Below are positions 53,310-62,900 of a stretch of DNA of 64,000 nt, in pieces (the stretch's first letter is position 1; each line of letters begins with the position of its first letter). Position numbers and translations under genes: made by a program. This DNA comes from Crocinitomicaceae bacterium (GTDB taxonomy: Bacteria; Bacteroidota; Bacteroidia; Flavobacteriales_D; Crocinitomicaceae): NCBI GenBank assembly GCA_020635955.1, contig JACJYW010000013.1:1-64000 (forward strand). Direction: 5' to 3'. The notes beneath the pieces are model-generated. The model had not been told where the DNA came from, did not search any database, and worked only from the letters and a program-made list of their open reading frames with translations.

Positions 53310-54500
53310 GTGAAAAAACTCGTACTGATATATTGCCTTATCATTGGGATTCAATTATTTAGCCAGGATACGCTAAGAGTGATGTATCATAATCTGCTTA
53401 ATTTCCCTAGCTTTCAACCTGAAAGAGTGGATTCGTTGCGGATCATTTTGAATTATACTCAGCCGGATGTTTATGTAGTCAATGAATTGGAATCTGCCGT
53501 TGGAGCGGATCTAATTTTGAACAATGCTTTGAATTCGTTTGGAACGTCTAACTACGAGCGAGCTACTTTTTATGATGGATATGACACCGATAATGGGTTT
53601 TTCTATAATTCTGATAAACTAGGCTTGGTGTCGCAAATGCAAATTGGTACTTCGTTGAGAGATATTTCAGAGTATGTGATGTATTATAAATCACCCAATT
53701 ATACTGCTACTTCAGATACCGTTTATTTGCATTTTTTTTCTTGTCACCTGAAAGCCGGATCAGCCGATTACGAGCAAAGAAAGCAGGAGGCTTTGCAGGT
53801 TAAATATTATTTGAATGACATATCCGATAAGGTACAAAATGTATTTGTAGGTGGGGATTTCAACTTTTATTCAGGTTATGAATCGGGCTGTCAAACCCTA
53901 CTCAATTTTGGTAGTGTTCCTTTGTTCGATCCTGTAAATATGATTGGGAACTGGTCAGGAGATTGGAGTTTTGCATCTGTTCATACTCAAAGCACCAGAA
54001 TTAATGCCTTAGGAGATGGTTCAGGAGGAGGTTTAGATGATAGATTCGATTTGATTTTGGTGTCTGAAGATGTACTGAATAATCAGCATGGTGTGTCCTA
54101 CATTTCCAATTCTTTTAAACCCCTCGGTCAGGATGGTAATCGATTTAACAGTTCAATCATTGCGCCTACTAATAACTCAGTTCCAGACAGTGTTTCAAAT
54201 GCACTATATTATGCAAGCGATCATTTGCCGGTATTAATGGATGTAAAGATTGATCAATTTGCTTCTTTTTCAAAAATTGAGAACCACTATTTGAAAGTAT
54301 TCTTTGAATCAGAATTTCAGAATATTAATATCATCAGTTCATATTCGAATTTTACCTTCAACTTGTATGATTCAGCAGGGAGATTAGTGCTTTCTGATCA
54401 AAATTCTGCTTTAATTCCCTGTTCTATTGACCCAGGGATATACATATGGCAGATTGATACCGGCGAAAGCACATATTCAAATAAACTCCTTATCCCTTAA
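53310..54500 (+). CDS. Secreted endonuclease/exonuclease/phosphatase with T9SS domain
   Basis: A 396-residue protein starting at GTG with a signal peptide (cleavage near LFSQ). The catalytic domain of the DNase I-like EEP family occupies about 20-325: VMYHNLLNFP, VVNELES (catalytic Glu), FSCHLKAGSADYEQRKQEA, VFVGGDFNFYS (Asp/Asn) and ASDHLPVLMDV (Asp-His). The C-terminal 70 residues form a T9SS-type end (NFTFNLYDSAGRLVLSD, DPGIYIWQID). It probably acts at the cell surface or outside on nucleic acid or phosphoesters for phosphate or nucleotide scavenging. Confidence 0.88.
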   Translation: MKKLVLIYCLIIGIQLFSQDTLRVMYHNLLNFPSFQPERVDSLRIILNYTQPDVYVVNELESAVGADLILNNALNSFGTSNYERATFYDGYDTDNGFFYNSDKLGLVSQMQIGTSLRDISEYVMYYKSPNYTATSDTVYLHFFSCHLKAGSADYEQRKQEALQVKYYLNDISDKVQNVFVGGDFNFYSGYESGCQTLLNFGSVPLFDPVNMIGNWSGDWSFASVHTQSTRINALGDGSGGGLDDRFDLILVSEDVLNNQHGVSYISNSFKPLGQDGNRFNSSIIAPTNNSVPDSVSNALYYASDHLPVLMDVKIDQFASFSKIENHYLKVFFESEFQNINIISSYSNFTFNLYDSAGRLVLSDQNSALIPCSIDPGIYIWQIDTGESTYSNKLLIP

Positions 54501-54596
54501 GAGGGTTATCTTTTCGTTAATCCTTTTAGATAAAAGCTGTTGAATAGTTCATTATCCAAAAAAAAGATGAAATTTGAATGACTGAACCTCAATGTT

Positions 54597-56285
54597 ATGC
54601 TGAGACGAACTACCTTTGAAAAGAAAGTAATAGGACTATTAATGATAGTCTTACTTTTCGTTGCGGGTAGTGCAATTTTGGTTTATCTTAATTTACGATC
54701 CATCATCAACGAGATCACAGAAGAGGCTCGCCCTGATGAGACGCTCATCATCATGAAAGAAATGATGTATGATATTTCGGATGCCGAGAATAGTGTTAAA
54801 TCATATAGTTTGACAAAGAATGTCTCTTACCTTGAACAATTCAATACAAAGACAGCTGATGTAGATAACAAGATCCAGCAACTGAGAAAGCTTACTTCAG
54901 ATAATGAAAAGCATTCAGATTATGTTGATTCTCTGGACTTTTATACAAAGAACAAGTTTGTCATTCTGGAGGATCTTTTAATACTACAGGATCAGTTTAC
55001 GGTAGATAAGGTTCTTGATCAGGTTATTGCAAATATTGAACAAGCTGAAGGCTCATCAGTTAATGAGGAGGTTAAAGTAACCGAAGCAGAAGAAAAGCAA
55101 GGTTTTTTCCAGCGTTTGAAAGATAAGAGAGATAAGAAAAAGGATGATGAAGAAGGATCTGGAGAAACAACTGAAGACAATGGACAAAGTTTCGTTCAGT
55201 TGGGTGAGGAGGTAACCCAGCTTAAGGCACAAGAAAACAAAAAACAAAAGAAACTTCGTGAGAAAGAATATTTGTTGATCCAGGAGGATAAGCAGATCAT
55301 GGATAGAATTAAAGCCATTTTCGTTCTGATGGAAACAGAAGAGAATGCGAGTATGCAAAATCAGCTGGATAATGCTGATCGTTCGAGTCAACAAACAAAA
55401 TACCTGGTGGCGGCTTTTTGTCTATTGGTTTGTATCCTTCTCGCCTTTGCGGCATATACGATATTTAAGTATGTGCAAAGGAATAATGCCTATAAAAAGG
55501 CACTTAAGGCTGCTAAGGATGAAACTGAATTAAAGAACAAAGAGATCACGGACAGTATTCAATATGCTAAACGAATTCAGAATGCCATATTACCGGATAA
55601 TCGAAAAGTGGAGAAATGCATTCCTAATTCCTTTATCCTTTATAAACCAAAGGATATTGTTGCGGGTGATTTTTATTGGATGATGGAGCATAATGATCAA
55701 ATCCTCTTTGCAGTAGCTGATTGTACTGGTCATGGGGTTCCGGGTGCTATGGTATCCGTTGTTTGTCACAATTCATTGAATAGATCAGTAAGAGAATTTG
55801 GACAAACAGAACCTGCGAGGATCCTTGAGAAGACGAGAGAATTAGTGATCGAAACCCTCGAAGAAGGGGGGAGTACAGTTTACGACGGTATGGATATCGC
55901 TTTATGTAAATTTGATCCTAAAACTGGGATGCTTGAATATTCTGGGGCTTACAATTCGCTTTACCTTGTGAAGAACAATAATTTACAAGAAATTAGAGCG
56001 GATAAACAACCTGTTGGCCGTTACGAAAAACCCGGACCATTTACCAACCATAAAATAGGAATTGATAAGGGAGACCGTATTTTCCTATATACAGATGGTT
56101 ATGCCGATCAATTTGGTGGACCTGAAAGAAAGAAATTCAAAACCAGAACATTCAAAGAACTCCTTGTTTCTTCATCCGTTAATTCACTTAAGATGCAAAA
56201 AGATGTCCTGAATCAAACTTTTGAATCATGGAGGGGTGATGTTGAACAAATAGATGACGTTTGCGTGATTGGTGTAGAATTTTAA
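54597..56285 (+). CDS. Membrane sensor SpoIIE-family protein phosphatase
   Basis: A 562-residue PP2C-type phosphatase. TM1 (about 10-31), then a periplasmic CHASE3-like helical region (MKEMMYDISDAENSVKSYSL) interrupted by a long Lys/Glu-rich coiled stretch (about 150-225), TM2 (about 269-292), a coiled linker and the SpoIIE domain (about 335-562). Metal-binding acids are at D358 (VAGDFYW), D375 (VADCTGHG), D500 (LYTDGYAD) and D553/D554 (QIDDVCVIG). Such proteins dephosphorylate anti-sigma-factor antagonists in partner switching. Its last eight codons and stop are repeated 74 bases downstream. Confidence 0.88.
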   Translation: MLRRTTFEKKVIGLLMIVLLFVAGSAILVYLNLRSIINEITEEARPDETLIIMKEMMYDISDAENSVKSYSLTKNVSYLEQFNTKTADVDNKIQQLRKLTSDNEKHSDYVDSLDFYTKNKFVILEDLLILQDQFTVDKVLDQVIANIEQAEGSSVNEEVKVTEAEEKQGFFQRLKDKRDKKKDDEEGSGETTEDNGQSFVQLGEEVTQLKAQENKKQKKLREKEYLLIQEDKQIMDRIKAIFVLMETEENASMQNQLDNADRSSQQTKYLVAAFCLLVCILLAFAAYTIFKYVQRNNAYKKALKAAKDETELKNKEITDSIQYAKRIQNAILPDNRKVEKCIPNSFILYKPKDIVAGDFYWMMEHNDQILFAVADCTGHGVPGAMVSVVCHNSLNRSVREFGQTEPARILEKTRELVIETLEEGGSTVYDGMDIALCKFDPKTGMLEYSGAYNSLYLVKNNNLQEIRADKQPVGRYEKPGPFTNHKIGIDKGDRIFLYTDGYADQFGGPERKKFKTRTFKELLVSSSVNSLKMQKDVLNQTFESWRGDVEQIDDVCVIGVEF

Positions 56286-56359
56286 TACGCCAATCTGGCA
56301 ATAAGTCAGTTTATCCTGAGCGTAGACGAAGGATTTGCGTGATTGGTGTCGAGTTTTAA
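56260..56359 (+). repeat. Duplicated 3' end of the SpoIIE gene flanking a short insert
   Basis: A 26-base segment (56260-56285) covering the last codons and TAA recurs at 56334-56359 with two mismatches (56276/56350 and 56279/56353). Both are third-position synonymous changes (GTA/GTC, GAA/GAG), so each copy encodes CVIGVEF and stop. The 48 bases between contain the dispersed CTGAG...CGAAGG repeat. Confidence 0.88.
56314..56333. repeat. Dispersed short repeat (CTGAG...CGAAGG type)
   Basis: TCCTGAGCGTAGACGAAGGA has imperfect dyad symmetry and matches a short repeat common between genes in Bacteroidota genomes. It shares CTGAG...CGAAGG with the twin hairpins at 49666-49729. Confidence 0.65.
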
Positions 56360-56360
56360 A

Positions 56361-57257
56361 CTACAAAGCGTCTTCTATATTTGGGTCTTCAAATTCAAAA
56401 CCCTTTTCAAGCAATCTTTCCGGAATAACATTTCTGCTTTTAAGGATCAATTCAGTTTCTGTTCCGATAATTCGTGAACCTATTTCTAACATCCATTTAG
56501 CTTGAGGAATCCCAAAAGGAACTCCCATTTTTTTGCGTAAAGCCTTCATGAGGTATGCATTCTTCACAGGGTTAGGGGAGGCTAGATTTATGGGTCCTAC
56601 CACTTCTTCATGGTTGATGATAAACTCCAACGCCCTGTTAAAATCCTTCAATGAGATCCAGCTGAAATACTGCTCACCCGAACCTTGTCTGCCGCCCATT
56701 CCCAGTCTGGTGATCTTTCTGAGCATTGGTAAAGCCCCTCCAGATCGACCCAAAACCAGGGATATTCTTAAAGCTACCGTTCTGGTATGGTTGAGTGTAC
56801 ATTTGAAGAACTCTTCTTCCCACCTGCGACAAACGTTCATAGAGAAATCATCTCCCAGGATCCCATCATCCTCTGTCATTGGACGTGTTTCAGCATGAAC
56901 GTAAAAGGTAGCGCTACTGGCATTCATCCATAATTTAGGAGGATTATCAGCCTGTTGAATAGCCTTGCACAGAATAGCAGTTGAATCTACTCTTGAACTC
57001 ATGATCAATTTCTTATTCTCCTCTGTATATCTGCAATTGACGCTTTTACCTGTCAGGTTGATCAACACATCAGCCCATTCGATCTCAGTGATCCAATCTC
57101 CAAGATTTTTAGCATCCCATTGAATTTCATTCTTTCGTTTGGGTGATCGTGTAAGTATGCGTACTTCGTTTCCTTTTGAACTGAAGTAGTTTTCTAATTC
57201 GCTTCCTAGAAACCCTGTTCCACCGGCGATTAATATATGCCTAGAATTTGTATCCAT
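56361..57257 (-). CDS. TIGR01777 family NAD(P)-binding epimerase/oxidoreductase
   Basis: A 298-residue extended SDR-type protein of the TIGR01777 (YfcH-like) group. The dinucleotide motif GGTGFLGSELE is at residues 12-22, with INLTGKSVNCRY and the typical FSWISLKDFNRALEFI later. The family is sometimes annotated as a cell-division inhibitor, without good evidence. Its start overlaps the SRPBCC gene by 28 bases, so the two are coupled; this SRPBCC/TIGR01777 pairing recurs in other bacteria, often near photolyase or carotenoid genes, none of which is here. Confidence 0.87.
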   Translation of the reverse strand: MDTNSRHILIAGGTGFLGSELENYFSSKGNEVRILTRSPKRKNEIQWDAKNLGDWITEIEWADVLINLTGKSVNCRYTEENKKLIMSSRVDSTAILCKAIQQADNPPKLWMNASSATFYVHAETRPMTEDDGILGDDFSMNVCRRWEEEFFKCTLNHTRTVALRISLVLGRSGGALPMLRKITRLGMGGRQGSGEQYFSWISLKDFNRALEFIINHEEVVGPINLASPNPVKNAYLMKALRKKMGVPFGIPQAKWMLEIGSRIIGTETELILKSRNVIPERLLEKGFEFEDPNIEDAL

Positions 57258-57718
57258 TTCTCTTCGTTTTCTGCGTAATCCTTAATGTATGCATTTCGTG
57301 TAGTGAGCAATTTTTTTAGATATTTCTTAACATAAGCCTGATCAATCAAACATCCTACAAAACACAAAGGCATTTTATAATTAAACACATCAGTCATGAT
57401 AGTGTTCTGATTTTCTTCATCTCTTTCAAAATAATGGGTGTGATGCAGACCATGAAAAGGACCTTTGATCATTGAATCTTCAAAGACCATAGGCTTTTGC
57501 ATGTAGGTAATAGCTGAGGTTAGTTTTTGATATATTCCTAGATGTTTTGCCTTCCAGGTAACATATTCGTTTTCATTGATCAATCCTCTCTTTCTTCCGG
57601 ATACTACTTTTTCACGGCTGTTTCTAAAGGTGATCAAATGCAGATCAATACTTCGTGCCAGATCGAATACCCTTTCGATCGGAGCATCAATTTTCGTTTT
57701 TAAGATTATACGTGGCAT
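57230..57718 (-). CDS. SRPBCC-family ligand-binding protein
   Basis: A 162-residue protein of the START/SRPBCC fold, which encloses a hydrophobic pocket for lipids or polyketide-like ligands. The opening RIILKTKIDAPIERVFDLARSIDLH and the HHTHYFERDE, FNYKMPL segments match the group annotated as SRPBCC cell-division-type proteins. ATG 57718 gives the normal start; an upstream in-frame extension would run into the preceding gene. It is the middle gene of the GbsR-linked operon and overlaps the epimerase gene. Confidence 0.82.
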   Translation of the reverse strand: MPRIILKTKIDAPIERVFDLARSIDLHLITFRNSREKVVSGRKRGLINENEYVTWKAKHLGIYQKLTSAITYMQKPMVFEDSMIKGPFHGLHHTHYFERDEENQNTIMTDVFNYKMPLCFVGCLIDQAYVKKYLKKLLTTRNAYIKDYAENEEKWIQILGIY

Positions 57719-57728
57719 AACGTTGAAT

Positions 57729-58208
57729 TTAGTGTTCGTAAGTTTCGTTGAGATCAACATCATCAAGGATGTTAGAATCTGTGATTGATATATCATTAGT
57801 GTACATTCTTCCCTTTGTGATTAACCAGATCCACCTTAGTATTTGAGGAACACTGATTGAAATAAAGAGACCAATTAGTAATATTCGTTCATAAGAGAAA
57901 AACTCCATGAAATATCCGATAATAAAAAAGGCAGCTATTCCTTCTGTTATAAAGGTGAGCAAAACGGTTTTAGATGTTGCGTTTGGATTGATGATGATAG
58001 CTTCCAGGATTAGAGTCAGTATGACCGTGGGTATATAAAATATAGCGCCAAAGATCAACCCAAGAAATAAAGCAGCAAGTATTCCATATCCAAAATTACC
58101 TTCTGTAAAAAACAAGAACAGTATAAACAAAGGTGATGCTAGAGGTATGAAAAAATTACTCGTCATGACCTTCGTTCTATTTATTGTATTGCTATTTTTT
58201 TTATTCAT
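57729..58208 (-). CDS. Four-helix membrane protein, unknown
   Basis: A 159-residue integral membrane protein with about four hydrophobic segments (about 18-36, 41-69, 80-101, 106-125) and an acidic C-terminal tail in the cytoplasm or periplasm. No family is recognised. It ends 10 bases before the SRPBCC start, and an inverted repeat (58212-58239) lies directly upstream of its ATG, so it is likely the first gene of the regulated operon behind gbsR. Confidence 0.7.
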   Translation of the reverse strand: MNKKNSNTINRTKVMTSNFFIPLASPLFILFLFFTEGNFGYGILAALFLGLIFGAIFYIPTVILTLILEAIIINPNATSKTVLLTFITEGIAAFFIIGYFMEFFSYERILLIGLFISISVPQILRWIWLITKGRMYTNDISITDSNILDDVDLNETYEH

Positions 58209-58211
58209 AAT

Positions 58212-58239
58212 TAAAGTTTTAGAAAAAATTGAAACTTTA
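58212..58239. promoter_or_regulatory. Inverted repeat, possible second GbsR operator
   Basis: TAAAGTTT (58212-58219), 12 bases, AAACTTTA (58232-58239): an 8-bp perfect dyad just upstream of the membrane-protein ATG. The inner sequence resembles the operator candidate at 58787-58808 (shared AAAA...ATTGAAA). Confidence 0.6.
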
Positions 58240-58253
58240 GTGTAAAAAATATA

Positions 58254-58760
58254 TTACTTCAGTACTTTGATCATCTTTTTAAAGAACATATTGTCTTTTA
58301 ATCTCAACCAAATTTCAGATAGCTGATCCAATTGTTTAATGAAATCTTCTAATTCATTGATCATTTTATTGAAGTGTTCTACCTCTTCTTTTTTGCCCTG
58401 AATTTTTTGTTGTTTGAGATCTGCCAGTAATTCCAATACAGGCTTAAGTTCTCGTTTTTTACGCTCCTGCACTATGTTTTGAGCAACATCCATTATATCC
58501 GTATTAGCACTGAAGAATTCTTTGCGCTCACCCAGTTTATTTTGCTTAGAGACAAGGTTCCAGTTGATCAGCTCACGCATGTTCAAATTCACATTCCCCC
58601 GCGAGATCTGGATGGTTTCCATTACGTCTTCCGTACTTAACGGTTCGTTGCTTGAAAGCAGAAGGGCATGGATTTGCGCCATAGAACGCGGAATACCCCA
58701 GGCACTACCTATGGCACCCCAGGTTTGAATGAATTCCATTTTTGCTTCTTCTAACTTCAT
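58254..58760 (-). CDS. GbsR/MarR-type transcriptional regulator
   Basis: A 168-residue winged-helix regulator. N-terminal helices WGAIGSAWGIPRSMAQIHALL lead into the helix-turn-helix (LSTEDVMETIQISRGNVNLNMREL, about residues 41-64) and wing (SKQNKLGERKEFF), typical of the GbsR subgroup of MarR proteins. The C-terminal half is a long coiled coil for dimerisation. It probably represses itself and the following membrane-SRPBCC-epimerase operon, since inverted repeats lie before both. The ligand is unknown. Confidence 0.88.
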   Translation of the reverse strand: MKLEEAKMEFIQTWGAIGSAWGIPRSMAQIHALLLSSNEPLSTEDVMETIQISRGNVNLNMRELINWNLVSKQNKLGERKEFFSANTDIMDVAQNIVQERKKRELKPVLELLADLKQQKIQGKKEEVEHFNKMINELEDFIKQLDQLSEIWLRLKDNMFFKKMIKVLK

Positions 58761-58764
58761 GAAC

Positions 58765-58794
58765 CAAAGATATAAATTATTTTAAAACTTTCAA
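58765..58794 (-). promoter_or_regulatory. Perfect promoter of gbsR, predicted leaderless
   Basis: On the minus strand, TTG (complement of 58792-58794), exactly 19 bases, TATCTTTG (complement of 58765-58772). The -7 box ends four bases before the ATG (58760), so transcription should start at or next to the start codon. Confidence 0.8.
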
Positions 58795-58808
58795 AAATAA
58801 TTGAAAGT
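58787..58808. promoter_or_regulatory. Operator candidate over the gbsR -33 element
   Basis: ACTTTC (58787-58792), 10 bases, GAAAGT (58803-58808). The dyad covers the -33 TTG of the gbsR promoter, ideal for autorepression, and lies about 70 bases upstream of the divergent secreted-protein gene. Confidence 0.65.
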
Positions 58809-58880
58809 ATATTTTATAACATTATGTTAATCGTTTTAAACATTAAGAATCGTATATTCGGGTATCTCAAAAATTAAGAA

Positions 58881-59882
58881 ATGAAAAAATTATTTACCCT
58901 TTTAGCTGTGGCATTTGCTATTACTTCAAATGCGCAAACTCTTGTTTACAGTACCGGTCAAACTTATGGTGATGACTGGACAGGTTGGACTACACCTGTT
59001 ACTTCAAACGTCTCTACACAAATGTTCAGTGCGAATACCTGGACCTTTGGTGTTTCCAGTTCTTATTCGATTGAAACTACTCGAGCTTTCAGTATTAACT
59101 CAAGTGATATAGATATTTATTGGGCGGCTTCTACTCAAAATGCCGTGATTGAAATTTTGCATAGTACAAATGGAACAACATGGACATCTGTTCAAACATT
59201 GAGCTATGGTGCCGGTTTTCAGCAACAAACAATGGTGGTTCCTACTTACAATCCTCAGCAAGAGAACTTCTATTTGAAATTGAAAATGACAGGAACAGCT
59301 GGTTCACCACCTTCAGCAATATTCAACAATATGTATATCAATGCTGACCTTGGTTTACCTTTCAGTTCAAATACGGTTTCTATTGCTCCTACTGCAACTC
59401 AGAATATCCAACCTGGTGCTAACGGAACCACTTTAACAGCTACTGAATCGTCAACAGCAGATTCCAGAGAATGGAAATGGACCACCACTTCAGGGTCAGG
59501 TTATCAATCGTTCACTACTGCGCAAACAGGTACAACTTATACTCCGAATTTTGCATCTGCAGGCACATATTATGTGATTTGCGAAAGTACATGGAGTGGA
59601 ACACCTGAAGAATCGAATGAAGTTCAAATCGTAGTCTCTGCTTCAGCAAATATTGGTGAGTTATCTATTGGAAAAGAAGTAATTGTTCTGGATCATACCT
59701 TATTTGTTTGGTTGCAGGATGCTAATTATACGGTTGATATTTATGATATCAATGGAAGAATCGTGGTATCGCAACCTAATTTAAAAAACTGCGACATGTC
59801 TGCTTTGAATAGCGGCATCTATTTCGTGAAGCTTTATAATGCTGATGGTGCAGTACAATCTGTTAAGATTGTCAATCCTTAA
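58881..59882 (+). CDS. Secreted protein with T9SS sorting domain
   Basis: A 333-residue protein with a signal peptide (cleavage near SNAQ). An N-terminal jelly-roll or carbohydrate-binding-like beta domain (about 20-155, WKW and TWTSVQTLSYG type strands) is followed by an Ig/PKD-like domain (about 160-255, GTYYVICES) and a T9SS end with IYDINGRIVVSQ and LNSGIYFVKLY. It looks like a surface adhesin or binding module with no catalytic residues seen. It is divergent from gbsR across an operator-like repeat, so it may share its control, and it ends at a strong terminator. Confidence 0.83.
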   Translation: MKKLFTLLAVAFAITSNAQTLVYSTGQTYGDDWTGWTTPVTSNVSTQMFSANTWTFGVSSSYSIETTRAFSINSSDIDIYWAASTQNAVIEILHSTNGTTWTSVQTLSYGAGFQQQTMVVPTYNPQQENFYLKLKMTGTAGSPPSAIFNNMYINADLGLPFSSNTVSIAPTATQNIQPGANGTTLTATESSTADSREWKWTTTSGSGYQSFTTAQTGTTYTPNFASAGTYYVICESTWSGTPEESNEVQIVVSASANIGELSIGKEVIVLDHTLFVWLQDANYTVDIYDINGRIVVSQPNLKNCDMSALNSGIYFVKLYNADGAVQSVKIVNP

Positions 59883-59902
59883 TAATCAAGAAATAAACAA
59901 AG

Positions 59903-59949
59903 AGCCCTTTTTCGATCTTTCGGAGAAGGGCTTTTTTTTATAAGAAAGA
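59903..59949 (+). terminator. Terminator between convergent genes
   Basis: AGCCCTT (59903-59909) pairs with AAGGGCT (59936-59942), possibly with a second small hairpin inside, followed by TTTTTTT. It serves the plus-strand gene; on the minus strand the T run is poorer. Confidence 0.82.
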
Positions 59950-59986
59950 GAGTCAGATATTCATCCGGTTCTAATCAAAAATCGAA

Positions 59987-62900
59987 CTAGTTCTTCACTA
60001 TCTTTTGAAGGCAATAAGGTGTTCTGACAAAATAAATACCATCTGCATAATTGTTCAGATCTATTGTAGCCACACCATTGGATAAAACTATATCTACCTC
60101 TATTATTTGACCTGCTACATTAGTAATCACAACTTGACCAAGTTCCTTTTCATCTCCTTCTATATAGATAAAATCATTTGTAGGGTTAGGGTAGATAACC
60201 AGATTACCCAAATTGTTGAAAGGAACATCAACTTTAGCTACTGAACTGAATTCATAATTCCCATCAAAGTCTACTTGCTTCAATCTGTAATAGTTTACAC
60301 CTGCATGTGGTTTAGAATCAATCACCTTATAATTCAAAGTAATACTTGAAGTTCCAGCCCCATCAACTGTTTCAAGATATTCCCACTGTTGACCATCAAA
60401 GCTTCTCTCAATTTCAAAGTAATCATTATTACTTTCTGAAACTGTTGTCCAAAACAGATCAACCTGCTCATTGTTAAGTTTAGCTTCAAAAGACAATAAT
60501 TCTATTGGTAGAGGATTATTATTGGTATAAGAAGCCAGGGTAAAAGGGCTGAAGTTAGTCACAGCTGCGGCTGACACTATTGTTCCGGAGAGCACATTTC
60601 CAGTAGTGCCACCATTTCCTTCATCTCTCCACACGGCACCATCCCATCTGGCAACAGCCAATTCAGGCAGATCAGTAATTTCACAACTGGTAGGAAAATC
60701 CCAGCTTAAGGTAACAAAAACATTATTGGTTGAACTTATCCTATCCAATATCCAGTATTCACAACTGCTGATGTGATCAAGGGTGAGGTCTAATGACAGA
60801 TGGTTATAAGTTGGATGAGGGTCTACTTTAAAATACTCCGCTCTGAAACGGGCTGAACCACTGGTCGGAGCGGATATAGATATAGGTCTGTATACGGCAC
60901 TATCACCGGTTGGAAAAACAAAGGCATCATTACCAATCTTTTCGATTGGTCCATCAATGTGTGAAGCATTTGAAACTGAACTTACCACCGTATTGTCATT
61001 CATGTACATAAGGTTAGTAGCAGAAGTATTGACCACTCCATTATCTAGATCTAGTTCCACCGTTATAATAACAGGCATGTTACAATTCACTTCACCAGCT
61101 GCTTTATTCACTTGAAAATCCCTGAATTGAGGATCAGGAGATGTGCCAAGATCATTCATTTCCTGATCAGCAATGGCACCATCAAAAAGTACTCTACCAT
61201 TTCCTCCCTGACCAAAATAGAGACTGGCATTCGCATCAATGTTTATATCACCTGCATATGTATCGGTGTTATTATATGAAGGTTGAAGAATACCGGACCC
61301 AGATTTGACAAAAGTGGCGTCTGTGTTGAAATCATCTGGAAAACCGTTGGAACCAGAAAATCTCATTCGACCTGTTCCTGAATTAGTTATAATCGTTGTA
61401 CCATTAAATGTATTTCCTCCAACACTATCGTCATTCCCTGAGCCATTTTTTGTCAAAGTTGCCATACCGTCATATAAAGTTTCTCTTGTTAGAAATTGAG
61501 GTGAAGTGCAGGTGATGTCCCCACTCCAGCTGCTGGATCTATGACTTATCAATGCTGTTCCGGTACAAACAATATTTTGAGCAGTACCTCCTAATTGAGT
61601 GAAGTTTCTGAAATAAAGATCTCCAGCTACGAAACCACCGCCACCAACACTAACTGTATTCCCCGCAGTTAAGGTTCCTGCTCCGCTATTTTCACCAAAC
61701 CTTACTCCATCACAAGCGGCATTTTCACTAGTGACAGTAATGTTCCCATTATAAGTGTTTAAACTATTTCCGCTATAGTTCAGGTAAACATGAGAATTAT
61801 TGGATTGAGCATTATTTGAAATATCCAACGTTCCATTGAACGTTATATCCCCCTGATTTCCTAAATAAGCTCTTGTATTTGTAATGTTGTTTGCCTGGAG
61901 ATAGGAGGTGTTGCCGTTAACAGTTACAGAACTGTTTGTTCCATTTGCCATGTAAAAGTAGGAATCTGTTCCCAAGCCTAAATTTGATCCGGTAAGATTA
62001 CCATTCAATTCTATACTTCCGTCATTAGCAAAATAAATGTAATGCGTATTACCAGCTCCATTATTTGTAAGCAACACATTGTCATTAATAAGAACAAATG
62101 AATTACTTCCGTTGGCAAATCTTAGTTGGCCATTAGCACCACCTATAGGTGCATTCGTTCCAGTAATGGTTCCATCAAAAGTGATGTCCCCATTGTATCC
62201 CACATAAATTTCGCCGTTGGAATCAGAGGTGTTGATAAAGGTTGCATTTCCAGTTACTGAAAGATCAGAAGATGTTTGAGTTGCCAGATAATCATCATTA
62301 GCTGATCCTGAATGGGTCCAATCAAGTGTTCCAGCAATTGAATGACCGATACCATCATAGGCAATGTACATATTACCTGCTCCAGAGTTCACTACAATTA
62401 GATCAGACTGCCAAACATCTGCTGTTCCATTTCCCATTAGGAACTGATCAGCACCTGTATGCCTCAATTCGCTATTCCCAACAAACAAATTACCTCCAAT
62501 TGATTGATCATTTCCAATGGAGGTTTTTTCTAAATAGGAAGTTCCATTATAGGTTGTTCCTCTGGTCAACATTTGTGGTGCAATAAATATTACATCACCA
62601 CCCCAATTGGAATCGTAGTTATAAATTCTGGCTGTTCCAGTGCAATTTAATGACTGAGCAGTTGGTCCAATCTGTGTAAAATTTCTGAATCTAAGATCTC
62701 CTGAAATGAATCCTCCTACCCCAAGTGAGACCGTTTTTGTTGCTGCCAGTGTTCCATTTCCTCCTGACTGGCCAAATCTTATTCCGTCACTTGAAGGATC
62801 AGTGCATGATAATACAAGGTTTTCATTGTAGGTGTTGGAGCTATTAGGATTATCATTACAGAATATGTCAGATAAGTTTGATCCACAGGCATTAATTATC

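Noticed and set aside
56533..56898. 121-codon plus-strand frame opposite the TIGR01777 gene
   Set aside because: Antisense to a well-conserved dehydrogenase; no independent support.
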